Shown one piece after another: positions 46,633 through 55,085 of a stretch of 64,000 nt of DNA; the first letter of the stretch is position 1, and each line of letters begins with the position of its first letter. This stretch comes from JBBDWK01 sp040902885. Its GTDB lineage: Bacteria; Acidobacteriota; Terriglobia; Bryobacterales; Bryobacteraceae. A program made the position numbers and the translations under genes. Location of the stretch: NCBI GenBank assembly GCA_040902885.1, contig JBBDWK010000063.1, positions 50,344-114,343 of the forward strand. Direction: 5' to 3'. Below the pieces are notes generated by a model. The model did no database searches and was not told the DNA's origin. It was given only the letters and a program-made list of their open reading frames with translations.

Positions 46633-47432
46633 GCGGCTCGTTCGAGCTGCCGGCTATCGTCCTTTCAGGCGACATCCGCGACGTGTCCGACTGGCTGCAA
46701 TCCGCGAGTGACTGGTACGCGGAGATCAGCCGCGGGCAGTGCCGCCTGTCATGGCAGTTGATGGGTCCGTTGACTTTGCCGAAGCCAACCGCGTGGTATG
46801 CGGCGGGCGGCGGCATGGGTCCGCTGCCGCGCAATTCGCAAGCCTTGGTGGCGGACGCGATCGAAGCATTGGGCCCGTCGTTCCGCGCAAGCCGGCTTCT
46901 GGTCGTCGGGGAAAAAATTTGGCTTCCCCATGCATGGCATCTGCCCGGTACGCATCCTTGCCGTTACGCAGTCCTTTCCGGACACGCGAATCTGGGCACC
47001 GTTGTTCACGAGCTCGGGCACCTTCTGTTCGAATGGCCGGATTTCCAGTGGCCCTGGCGGTGGGGCCGCGAGTGCCTCATGGCCCTCGGCGCAACCGGGG
47101 AACTCGGAGCGGATCCATCGCCGCCGTCGGCGCCGCTGCTGCTCCGGCAGGGCTGGCGGGAAACGGCGCCGATGACGCGGGCGCTGAAAGTTCAGGACCT
47201 GGCAGGCGGAGACATCGCGACCATGGATTGGGACCATTGGCAGGTGCTTGCCGAATGGCGAAGAGACAGAGGCGCATCGAGACTGATGATGTACGCGAGG
47301 CCTGCGGACTCTCCTCACTCGACGCCGCATCATCCTAAGGCGCGGGTGCTCCTGAGCGAAGACGAAGCGCAACACTCCGTTCTGGGATTGCTCGCACCCC
47401 ATCTGCGCAGGCTCGGCGGCGGAGGAGATTGA
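46629..47432 (+). CDS. Putative M6-like zinc metalloprotease, candidate effector
   Basis: 267 residues, GTG start overlapping the giant gene stop (GTGA), so it belongs to the operon. It contains VVHELGHLLFEWPDF with H127-E128-L-G-H131, the HExxH zinc site, followed by W136-P137-D138. This mirrors the HExxHxxGxPD motif of immune-inhibitor-A (M6) peptidases, with Phe in place of the usual Gly. Residues upstream (VLSGHANLGTVVHE) fit the strand before the active helix. No signal peptide. As the last gene of an injection operon, it could be a delivered toxin or a maturation protease. Neither can be decided from sequence. Confidence 0.6.
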   Translation: MSGSFELPAIVLSGDIRDVSDWLQSASDWYAEISRGQCRLSWQLMGPLTLPKPTAWYAAGGGMGPLPRNSQALVADAIEALGPSFRASRLLVVGEKIWLPHAWHLPGTHPCRYAVLSGHANLGTVVHELGHLLFEWPDFQWPWRWGRECLMALGATGELGADPSPPSAPLLLRQGWRETAPMTRALKVQDLAGGDIATMDWDHWQVLAEWRRDRGASRLMMYARPADSPHSTPHHPKARVLLSEDEAQHSVLGLLAPHLRRLGGGGD

Positions 47433-47474
47433 TTTTTCTGGGTGCCCTTTACCCTGCGATATACTTTGCGTCTT

Positions 47475-48944
47475 ATGATCACCCGCAGAGAGACGTTGGG
47501 GATGATGGCGGGCGGGCTTGCGCCGGCGGTGCTCCGCGGCGGGGCCCGGCGGAGACCGGGCGATAAGCCTAACCTCCTGTTCGTCTGGACCGATGAGCAG
47601 CGCGCCGACACGCTGGCCGCCTACGGCAATCACCGCTACCGCATGCCCGTGCTGAACGAACTGGCCTCGCGCAGCATCGTTTTCGGCAGATGCTACGACG
47701 CGCAGCCGGTTTGTACTCCGGCCCGGTCCTCCGTCATGACCGGGCAGTGGCCCCACACCACCGGCTGCGTGACGAATAACATCCCGCTGCCTCGCCAAAC
47801 CCAGGCGATGCCCGAGCTTCTGAACGACTCCGCATACAGGACCGCCTATATAGGGAAATGGCATCTCGGCGACGAGGTCTTCGCGCAGCACGGCTTTCAG
47901 GATTGGATCAGCATCGAGGACATCTATACCAGCTATTTCTCGCCTGGACGGGACGCTTCCACTCGCAGCAGCTATCACCAATTCCTCGCCCAACTCGGCT
48001 ACAAGCCGGATGCGAAAGACGGCAAGTTCTCGCGCGGCTTTGCCGTGCGCCGCCGTCTGGACCACTGCAAACCGGCGTTTATGGCAGGCGAAGCATCCCG
48101 GCTCATCATGGAGCGCCGGAACGAGCCGTGGATGCTCAACATCAATTTTCTCGAACCGCACATGCCGTTCTATGGCCCGCTGAACGACCTCCACGACGAG
48201 GCCGAAGCGCCCGTTCCGGCCAACTACCCGGGAGATGCCGTGGAGCGCGAGCCGGAGCGGTATCGCCGTACTCGCGGCAATCAACTGGAAAACGGCTTCG
48301 AGGGACAAAACCTGAAGACGCGCGCCGGCTGGCAGAGGCTCAATCGCAACTACGCGGGGCTATGCACGCAGGTGGATCTGGCGGTTGGACAGATTCTGAA
48401 CGCGCTTGAAGCCTCCGGGCAGGCGGACAACACGATCGTCGTGTTTACCAGCGATCACGGCGAACAGATGGGGAGCCATAGCCTGTACGGCAAGGGCGTC
48501 CTCTACGAAGAGTCCGTAAACGTCCCGCTGCTGCTGCACGTGCCCTTCCGGCAGAGCCGAAAGATTTGGGTCGAGCCGCCCGTCAGCCAGATCGACCTTG
48601 TTCCGACCTTGCTGGAGTTGATGGGGAAGAAGCCGCCCGAGTCGCTGCCCGGTGAAAGCCTGCTGAGCTACGTGAACGGAACCGCGCGCCAAGAGGACCA
48701 TGTGTTTATCGAGTGGCATACGCCGCCAAACGGTCCCAACGCGCGCGCCGTAGTTTCACCAGACGGCTGGAAACTGGGTCTATACGACAAGGACAACTGC
48801 CTGCTGTTCCACCGCGACGACGACCCGCTCGAAATGCGAAACCTCTACTACCGGGACGGGTCGGCGCCGGTAATTCGCCGCCTACGCCAGAAGATTGAAG
48901 CCTGGCAGAAGCGCGTCGGGGACAAGCAGGCGCTGCCGGCCTGA
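47475..48944 (+). CDS. Type I sulfatase with Tat signal
   Basis: 489 residues. Start 47475 opens the Tat-type leader MITRRETLGMMAGGLAPAVL. The catalytic formylglycine site is C80-T-P-A-R84 (CTPARSSVMTGQWPHTTG). Other landmarks are LLFVWTDEQRADTLAAYGN (metal-binding Asp), YIGKWHLGD, VFTSDHGEQMGSHSLYGKG (Asp-His metal ligands) and the C-terminal LYDKDNCLLFHRDDDPLEMRNLYY. It hydrolyses sulfate esters after Cys conversion by a formylglycine-generating enzyme, not seen in the window. Starts 42 bp after the injection operon on the same strand; whether it is co-transcribed is unclear. Convergent with the receptor gene. Confidence 0.9.
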   Translation: MITRRETLGMMAGGLAPAVLRGGARRRPGDKPNLLFVWTDEQRADTLAAYGNHRYRMPVLNELASRSIVFGRCYDAQPVCTPARSSVMTGQWPHTTGCVTNNIPLPRQTQAMPELLNDSAYRTAYIGKWHLGDEVFAQHGFQDWISIEDIYTSYFSPGRDASTRSSYHQFLAQLGYKPDAKDGKFSRGFAVRRRLDHCKPAFMAGEASRLIMERRNEPWMLNINFLEPHMPFYGPLNDLHDEAEAPVPANYPGDAVEREPERYRRTRGNQLENGFEGQNLKTRAGWQRLNRNYAGLCTQVDLAVGQILNALEASGQADNTIVVFTSDHGEQMGSHSLYGKGVLYEESVNVPLLLHVPFRQSRKIWVEPPVSQIDLVPTLLELMGKKPPESLPGESLLSYVNGTARQEDHVFIEWHTPPNGPNARAVVSPDGWKLGLYDKDNCLLFHRDDDPLEMRNLYYRDGSAPVIRRLRQKIEAWQKRVGDKQALPA

Positions 48945-48945
48945 G

Positions 48946-51900
48946 TTAAAACAGATACTTCGCCGAGACCTGAAGAATTCGGCCCGCTCCGGCCGTCAAA
49001 ATCCGGCCGAACGCGGGAGACGTCAGCGTGCCGTTCGGGTCGCCGAAGTTGGGCCGGTTCGGCAGATTGAACGCATCGAACCGAAGCTGCAGCCGGTGCG
49101 CCTCGTGAAGATGAAAGTTTTTCGTGAACGAGGTATCGATTCCAACCGAGCCCGGGCCGTAGAGAACACTGCGGCCCATATTCCCGAACGTTCCCAGCGC
49201 GTTTGGCTGGAACGCGGAGGTTTCGAAGTAACGGGTAATGCGCTCCGCTCGCGAGCGGCCATCCGGCAACCGCCAGTCTCCCACCACGTTCGGGCGGTCG
49301 TTCTGCACTCCGGAAAGCGAGTTGTCCCGGCCGCTGGCGAGTGAAAATGGAGCGCCGCCCGACACGATGATGATGGCGCCGAGCTCCCAACCGCCCGCCA
49401 GCCGTGAGTACCACTGCCTTCCCCGCAGAAGAGGCAGTTCGTACAGGAACGACGTAGCCCAACGGTGCCGCATATCCACATTGGATGAGCCCCGCTCTCC
49501 CCGTCGGTTCAGGGGATCCTGATAGGTCTGCTGGGAGAGTTGCGCCATCGCCGCCGTTCCCAAGCCCTCGTCGATCGCCTTGGCCCACGTATACGAACTG
49601 CTTAGCGTGAAGCCGCGGCTGAACCGCTTCTGCAACTGCACCTGCAAAGAGTTGTAGTTGGCGTTCGCGTCGGTGTAGAGCTGGCCCACGCTTACGTAGG
49701 CCGGCGCATAGATACGGCGTTGATTCGTATTGGCCGTCGAAGCGTTGGGGGTAAGCTGAGCGATGTTGAGCTCCCGCAGCATGGGCAGCTTCCGGCCGAT
49801 GTTGCCCACATAGGAAATCTCCGCCATGTAGTTTCCGCCAAGCTGCTGCTGCACACCCAGGTTGTAGTTCATCGAGTAGGGAATCCGGACGTCCGGACTG
49901 TATGACTTCGGAATACTGACCGGCGTTACGAATCGCGCGTTCGCGGGATCCACCGTGTAAGGAAACGGGTTGGCCACGCCAAGATAAGGCGAGCTCAACT
50001 GAACCACGTCGCGATTTACCACCAGCCCGAATGGCTGCGGCGCTAGAACGCCTCCGGCCATCTCCGCCGTGAGCGGCTCGTAAAAGACGCCGAAGCTCGT
50101 GCGGACAGCCGTACGGCCATTGCCGAAGACGTCCCAAGCGATGCCGAAGCGCGGCGAAAAATTGTTCCGGTCATCCCGATAGGGGTAGGCGCCGTCGCCC
50201 GGGAACACCAAGCCCGCGGGCGCGTTCGGGAATCGCGACGACTGCGCTCCGGGCACCAGGCTCGTCAGCTTGCCGTAACGCTCCTTCCAAGCGGGAAACA
50301 CCTCAAAGCGGAGCCCCAGGCTCAGGGTCACACGCTGATTCACCTTCCAGGCGTCCTGCGCGTAGAATCCCATCACCGTGTAGCGCTGATCCGTATCGAG
50401 CGGCGAGGCCTGCTGCATGGAACGAGCCCGGCCGAGGATGAAGTCGGCCAGCGAGTCTCTCGATTGCGTGCCGTCGAAAAGGAACTGCCCGCCGGTGTTG
50501 TTGTTGTCGCGATAGAGGAAACGGTTGCGCTGCACGTCGGCTCCGAACTTCCACTGGTGCCTGCTTTGAGACCAGCTCAGGCTCTCGGAAAAGTCCAGAT
50601 TGTCCGATAGCCTCTGGCGGTCGCGGCCGGGAGAGAGCAGGAACCGTCCGGTAATGTCCAGACGCGGAAGAGTCGCCACGCCTCCGGCGTGCGTGAAATC
50701 CGTGCCGCCTAGCTCGACAAGAGTGAGATTGACCGTGTTGTTCTCCAGGTAGTTGAACCGCGTATAGGTGACGCGCAGGGAGTTCAGCAGCGTGGCCGTG
50801 AAAGTGTGCGTGTCTTCGACGGTGGCCGTCTGCATCCGCAGCGAATTCACGAAGGGGCTGTAGCCGGGGAAGGTCGTCCCCTGGGGAAACTGGTCGGCGC
50901 CCGCGTTATTGTCGATGAAGTAGCGGACGTTGAACCGGTTTTTGTCGCTCAGTATCTGATCGAAGCGCCCCAGGTATTGATTGCCGTCGGTCGGGCGGCT
51001 CACCTGAAAAACCACCGATCCGTTCGGGCGATTCGCCGGCTGGCTGTACTGCTGTAAGACGCGCGCCGCCACGGGGTCGAACCGGCTCTGAGGGATCTGG
51101 CCGTTGGGGAATGGCTGCTGCGTGAGCGGATCGCGGATGCCGCCGGCAACGCGCGAAAAGTCGCCGCGAAGCTCGGCTTCCGCTGGCGGAATGCCGGACG
51201 AGGAGATCTGGTCTTCCCGGATGCGCAGGCCCTGATAGGAGAAGAACCAGAAGCTGCGATTGCGGCCGTTATAAAGTTTCGGAATCAGCGCTGGGCCGCC
51301 TCCGGCGAGGCCGAACTGGTGAAACCGCAGCTTCGAGACGTCCGAAGCGAAGAAGCTCCGCGCGTCCATCGCGTCGTTGCGCAAGAACTCCCAGGCGCTG
51401 CCGTGGAACTCGTTCGTGCCGGAGCGCGTTACGGCGCTGATCACGGCCGCGCCGCGACCGTATTCGGCGGGCGTGCCTACGGTGGCCACCTTGAACTCCT
51501 GCAGGGCGTCCGGCGGCGGCAGGCCCAGCCCCTGGCCCCGGTGAAAGTAACCCACCGAGCCGCCGTCCAGCAGATAGTTCACGCCCGTCTGGCGGCCGCC
51601 GTTCAAACGCATCGTCTGCTGTCCGAAACTCGGCCGTATGGTCGTGCCGACTGAGTTGACGCCTGGAATCAGGCGGACCAGGTCCAGAGCGTTGCGGCCG
51701 TTTAGCGGCAGGTCGCGTACGCGGCGGTCGTCCACCAGCATGCCGTGAATAGCGCTGCGCGTGTCGACCTGCGGCGTCTCGGCCGTCACGGTGACCGTCT
51801 GCGTCGCCTCGCCCACCTCCAGCGAGAAGTCGACGCGCAGATTCTGCAGCGCGCTAAGCGCCACCTCGTGACGCTCGGCAGTGCGGAAGCCCGCCATGCT

Positions 51901-52140
51901 CGTCGACACGGTATAAACGCCTACCGGCAGAAGCGGCACAACGAACTCGCCGGAGCTGTTCGTGACCGCTGCCTTGCGTTCGCCGGTGTTCTGGTTCACC
52001 ACCTGAATCTCGGCGTTCGGAACTACTGCCCCGGTCGCATCGCGAACCACGCCGGCGATGTCGCCGGTAGGGCTTTGACTCAATGCGAGCGAAGCGGCGA
52101 GCAGATATATGCGGAAAGCAATCGCGCCTTTGTGCCACAT
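48946..52140 (-). CDS. TonB-dependent receptor-like (Oar) protein with carboxypeptidase regulatory domain
   Basis: Outer-membrane beta-barrel of 1064 residues. ATG 52140 begins a signal peptide ending near SLALSQ. Residues ~25-105 are a carboxypeptidase-regulatory-like domain (GDIAGVVRDATGAVVPNAEIQVVNQNTGE). A plug follows (DRRVRDLPLNGRNALDLVRLIPGV, TIRPSFGQQTMRLNGGRQTGVNYLLDGG), then a barrel to a C-terminal aromatic strand (AGAGRILQVSAKYLF). This is the Oar/CirA-type family expanded in Acidobacteriota, used for uptake of large nutrients such as glycans. Its start lies 21 bp after the stop of the alcohol dehydrogenase fusion, so it may be the last gene of the upstream operon. Confidence 0.9.
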   Translation of the reverse strand: MWHKGAIAFRIYLLAASLALSQSPTGDIAGVVRDATGAVVPNAEIQVVNQNTGERKAAVTNSSGEFVVPLLPVGVYTVSTSMAGFRTAERHEVALSALQNLRVDFSLEVGEATQTVTVTAETPQVDTRSAIHGMLVDDRRVRDLPLNGRNALDLVRLIPGVNSVGTTIRPSFGQQTMRLNGGRQTGVNYLLDGGSVGYFHRGQGLGLPPPDALQEFKVATVGTPAEYGRGAAVISAVTRSGTNEFHGSAWEFLRNDAMDARSFFASDVSKLRFHQFGLAGGGPALIPKLYNGRNRSFWFFSYQGLRIREDQISSSGIPPAEAELRGDFSRVAGGIRDPLTQQPFPNGQIPQSRFDPVAARVLQQYSQPANRPNGSVVFQVSRPTDGNQYLGRFDQILSDKNRFNVRYFIDNNAGADQFPQGTTFPGYSPFVNSLRMQTATVEDTHTFTATLLNSLRVTYTRFNYLENNTVNLTLVELGGTDFTHAGGVATLPRLDITGRFLLSPGRDRQRLSDNLDFSESLSWSQSRHQWKFGADVQRNRFLYRDNNNTGGQFLFDGTQSRDSLADFILGRARSMQQASPLDTDQRYTVMGFYAQDAWKVNQRVTLSLGLRFEVFPAWKERYGKLTSLVPGAQSSRFPNAPAGLVFPGDGAYPYRDDRNNFSPRFGIAWDVFGNGRTAVRTSFGVFYEPLTAEMAGGVLAPQPFGLVVNRDVVQLSSPYLGVANPFPYTVDPANARFVTPVSIPKSYSPDVRIPYSMNYNLGVQQQLGGNYMAEISYVGNIGRKLPMLRELNIAQLTPNASTANTNQRRIYAPAYVSVGQLYTDANANYNSLQVQLQKRFSRGFTLSSSYTWAKAIDEGLGTAAMAQLSQQTYQDPLNRRGERGSSNVDMRHRWATSFLYELPLLRGRQWYSRLAGGWELGAIIIVSGGAPFSLASGRDNSLSGVQNDRPNVVGDWRLPDGRSRAERITRYFETSAFQPNALGTFGNMGRSVLYGPGSVGIDTSFTKNFHLHEAHRLQLRFDAFNLPNRPNFGDPNGTLTSPAFGRILTAGAGRILQVSAKYLF

Positions 52141-52161
52141 CGGCACGGAGTATAACAAACC

Positions 52162-53544
52162 TCAATGCGCCGCGCGGTAGAGCGCCAGCAGATCTTCCCG
52201 CGTACACGGCCGCGGGTTGAGCTGGTGGCATCCGTCCTGAATGGCTTTGTCCGCCAGTGCCGGCAGCGCCGCTTCCGTCACGCCGTAATCGCGCAGCCGC
52301 GGCGCGATGCAGGCCGCACGATTCAACTCGCGCACGCGTTCGGCCACATCGCCGCCGCCAAATTCCCGCGACAGGCGCATAAGCCTCTCCGCGACAGGCT
52401 CACGGTTGAACTCGATCACAAACGGCAGCAGCACCGCGTTCGCCGTTCCATGGTGCATCCCGAAGTCCGACGAGAGCGGATGCGCAAGGGAGTGCGTGGC
52501 CCCCAGGCCCTTTTGAAAGGCGATCGCGCCCATTATGGAAGACAGGAGCATGTTGGAGCGGGCCTCCAGATCGCCCGGCCGCTCCATCACGCGTGGCAAA
52601 TTCTCCCAGGCAAGCCGCGCCCCTTCGAGCGCGATGGCGTCGCAAATCGGATGGAACCCGCGCGAAATATACGCCTCCACGTTGTGAGTGAATGCGTCCA
52701 TGCCCGTGCCCGCGGTGATGTGCGGCGGCAGCGCGAGCGTCAACTCGGGATCGGCGATCGCGAGGCTGGGAATCAGGTGCGGGCTGAAGATCACCGTCTT
52801 GCGGCCGGTCTTCCGGATGGTGATTACCGTGGACCGCGACACCTCGCTGCCGGTTCCCGCCGTGGTTGTGATCGCGAGAAACGGAGGAAGGTTGGAAGAG
52901 ATGCGATTCGCTCCATCGAGCAGGTCGTCGTATTCGGTCAGCGGCGCCTCATGCGTCGCCTTCAGGCGAATTGCCTTGGCGGCATCGAGCGGCGACCCGC
53001 CTCCCAGACCGATAATCCCGTCGCATCCATGCTCGCGGTAAGCCTTCACGCCGTCGAGCACGTTTTGCTCCGTCGGGTTGGGCTCCACCGAGGTGAACGC
53101 CGGCGCGTTCGGAACCAGCGCGGCAACCTTCTCGAATACCGGCGTTCGCGCCAAGCCCGCATCCGTGACCAGCAGCGGCCGGCGGACGCCCCGCGGCGCA
53201 AGTTCCTCCGGCAGGCGGTTCACAGACCCGGCGCCGAATAGGATAGTGGTGGGAAAGTAAAAAACCGACAGAGCCACGAAGAGCAAGTATAGCCAAGGCC
53301 CGAAAGCATTGGAGACGGCAGCGGCGCCGAAGTCGCCGCGCGACATTTGAACGAAGCTGTGACTCATGCCGCACATGGCGCATGCGCCGCCCGCCAGTTT
53401 CGCCGGACACTGGGGCAGGCGCGCCAGCAGGCCGCCCTGGAGCGACTCCTCCGTCAGCACGAACGAAAGGCCGATCGCCAGAGCCGCCACGCACGCGAAG
53501 ACCAGGAAGAGCGCAGATGCCACACGCCCCGCGCTGACCTTCAT
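52162..53544 (-). CDS. DUF2752 membrane domain fused to iron-containing alcohol dehydrogenase
   Basis: 460 residues in one uninterrupted frame. Residues 1-~100 are a DUF2752 membrane domain (signal-like helix, then ARLPQCPAKLAGGACAMCGMSHSFVQMSRGDFGAAAVSNAFGP-type pattern with its Cys pairs). From about residue 95, FYFPTTILFGAGSVNRLPEEL begins a complete group III (Fe-dependent) alcohol dehydrogenase: GGGSPLDAAKAI nucleotide loop, DAFTHNVEAY and LGATHSLAHPLSSDFGMHHG with the metal His residues. The two families are normally separate. The start overlaps the upstream small gene as ATGA. Fusion is visible; its function is unknown. Metal and NAD(P) preference cannot be told. Confidence 0.75.
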   Translation of the reverse strand: MKVSAGRVASALFLVFACVAALAIGLSFVLTEESLQGGLLARLPQCPAKLAGGACAMCGMSHSFVQMSRGDFGAAAVSNAFGPWLYLLFVALSVFYFPTTILFGAGSVNRLPEELAPRGVRRPLLVTDAGLARTPVFEKVAALVPNAPAFTSVEPNPTEQNVLDGVKAYREHGCDGIIGLGGGSPLDAAKAIRLKATHEAPLTEYDDLLDGANRISSNLPPFLAITTTAGTGSEVSRSTVITIRKTGRKTVIFSPHLIPSLAIADPELTLALPPHITAGTGMDAFTHNVEAYISRGFHPICDAIALEGARLAWENLPRVMERPGDLEARSNMLLSSIMGAIAFQKGLGATHSLAHPLSSDFGMHHGTANAVLLPFVIEFNREPVAERLMRLSREFGGGDVAERVRELNRAACIAPRLRDYGVTEAALPALADKAIQDGCHQLNPRPCTREDLLALYRAAH

Positions 53545-53789
53545 AAGATTCCGGCGCCCAGGATGAGGCGGATCAGGCCGAACATCGTCGCAATCGAGCA
53601 GCACACGATGCCCGCCACGGACGGTCCGCGATGGCCTGGGGGCGAAGAAGCGAAGGCGATCACCCCAATCACGAGGCCCACGCCGGCGAACGGGATAAGC
53701 AGCCAGTTCAACGCGCCCAGGCAGGGCATAAACGCCACCACCATGCCCAATAGCGCGAGAATTCCCCAGACGAGGCCGACCAGTTGCAC
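53541..53789 (-). CDS. Small membrane protein (DUF4190-like)
   Basis: 82 residues with a probable GTG start at 53789, two bases after the DUF1501 stop. Two hydrophobic hairpins are visible (GLVWGILALLGMVVAFMPCLGALNWLLIPFAGVGLVIGVIAFA and VAGIVCCSIATMFGLIRLILGAGIL), separated by a Gly-His loop. It resembles the small DUF4190-type proteins that often accompany DUF2752 genes, and here its stop overlaps the fused DUF2752 start (TTATGA). Role unknown; co-translation with the next gene is likely. Confidence 0.6.
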   Translation of the reverse strand: MQLVGLVWGILALLGMVVAFMPCLGALNWLLIPFAGVGLVIGVIAFASSPPGHRGPSVAGIVCCSIATMFGLIRLILGAGIL

Positions 53790-53791
53790 GT

Positions 53792-55075
53792 TTACACCAT
53801 AAAGGGGAGCGGTTTGCCGTCGTTCGCCAGTTTGATCGGCCGTCCGATGTTGCTCACATACTCCTTCGTATAGTCGATGCCAAACTTGTGGTACAGCGTC
53901 GCGACGAAATCGGAGACCTCCACCGGACTGTCCTTCACGAACATCCCGTCCGCGTCGGAGGCGCCCCACACGCGCCCGCCCTGAATGCCGGCGCCGGCCA
54001 CGGTAAGCGAGAAGCAGTTGGGCCAGTGATCGCGGCCCCCGTTCACGTTGATCTCGGGGGTGCGTCCGAACTCGCCGGTTACCAGCACCAGAGTCGTATC
54101 GAGCAGGCCGCGCTCCGCGAGGTCTTCGAGAAGCGTCGAATAGGCTTTATCCAGCTCCGGCAAAAAGTCGTTGGCCAGGTTGGGGAAGATGTTGCCGTGA
54201 TGGTCCCAGGCATTGCCTCCGCGTCCCAGGGTGATGAACCGGACGCCGGCCTCCACCAGCCGGCGAGCCAGCAGACAACCCTGCCCAGTCGTCGTGCGTC
54301 CGTACCGGTCGCGCAGCTTTTCGGGCTCCTGCGAGACGTCGAAAGCCTTCTTCGCGCGCGGCGAGCGCATCAACTCGAATGCGCTTTTGTAGTACGAATC
54401 CAGCGACTCGAACGTGTCTCCCGTGTCCCATTTCCGGATCTTCGAATCGACCAGTGAAAGCAGGGAATAGCGCCCCTCCATACGCGACCAGTCCACGCCC
54501 ATCGGCAGGTTCAGATCGCGCACGGCGTACTTTTCCACATTCACCTCGCCGGCGTTGAACGGGTTGTACTGCGGCCCCAGGAATCCACCGCGCGAATACG
54601 GACCTTCACCGGCGGGAATGGCGACATAAGCGGGCAGCTCGTTGCGCGGCCCCAGTTCCTTGGTGACCACGCTGCCGATGGAAGGGTGCTGGATGGTGGG
54701 CAAAAACTCGTGCCCGGTCATCATCAGTGTCCGTGCGGCGCCGTGGGCCGAAACTTTATGGGTCATGGACCGGATCAGGAGGAATTTGCCGGCCTGCTTC
54801 GCGGTCAGCGGCAGATGCTCGCAGATTTGCAAGCCATCCACTTTCGTCGGGATCGGCTTGAACACAGTCCGGTGCTTCGGGTTCGCTTCGAGCTTCATAT
54901 CGAAGGTATCGAGCTGGCTCATTCCCCCGGCGAGAAAAATGTGGATGACCGAGATCTCCTTCTTTGGCTTCTCCGGGTTCTGCGCGCGCAGGCGCAGCAC
55001 CTCGCCCCAGGGCAGCACGCCAAAGGCGGCGATCGAGCCCGCCCTCAAGAAACCACGACGATCGAACTTGTGCAT
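53792..55075 (-). CDS. DUF1501 protein with Tat signal
   Basis: 427 residues, Tat leader MHKFDRRGFLRAGSIAAFGVLPWGEV. Family landmarks: ISVIHIFLAGGMSQLDTFDMK (metal-region motif), AHGAARTLMMTGHEFLP, GGNAWDHHGN, LVTGEFGRTPEINVNGGRDHWPNCFSLTVAGAGI and DFVATLYHKFGIDYTKEY. It is the third gene of a minus-strand set beginning with the PPC-domain protein, 10 bp after the DUF1549/DUF1553 stop. Paralogous to the gene at 14716-16185 but only moderately alike, so the two modules diverged long ago or arrived separately. Confidence 0.88.
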   Translation of the reverse strand: MHKFDRRGFLRAGSIAAFGVLPWGEVLRLRAQNPEKPKKEISVIHIFLAGGMSQLDTFDMKLEANPKHRTVFKPIPTKVDGLQICEHLPLTAKQAGKFLLIRSMTHKVSAHGAARTLMMTGHEFLPTIQHPSIGSVVTKELGPRNELPAYVAIPAGEGPYSRGGFLGPQYNPFNAGEVNVEKYAVRDLNLPMGVDWSRMEGRYSLLSLVDSKIRKWDTGDTFESLDSYYKSAFELMRSPRAKKAFDVSQEPEKLRDRYGRTTTGQGCLLARRLVEAGVRFITLGRGGNAWDHHGNIFPNLANDFLPELDKAYSTLLEDLAERGLLDTTLVLVTGEFGRTPEINVNGGRDHWPNCFSLTVAGAGIQGGRVWGASDADGMFVKDSPVEVSDFVATLYHKFGIDYTKEYVSNIGRPIKLANDGKPLPFMV

Positions 55076-55085
55076 ATGCCCGCCT

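Noticed and set aside
19132..47432. Complete prophage
   Set aside because: No capsid, portal, terminase, integrase, replication or holin gene is seen in or beside the cluster; only tail-type parts.
19132..47432. Type VI secretion system
   Set aside because: No TssJ/L/M membrane complex, ClpV or Hcp/VgrG fused forms; hub and spike are separate genes as in phages and eCIS.
46749..48308. 519-codon minus-strand frame spanning the protease and sulfatase genes
   Set aside because: The sulfatase and HELGH protease on the other strand have clear motifs; this frame has none.
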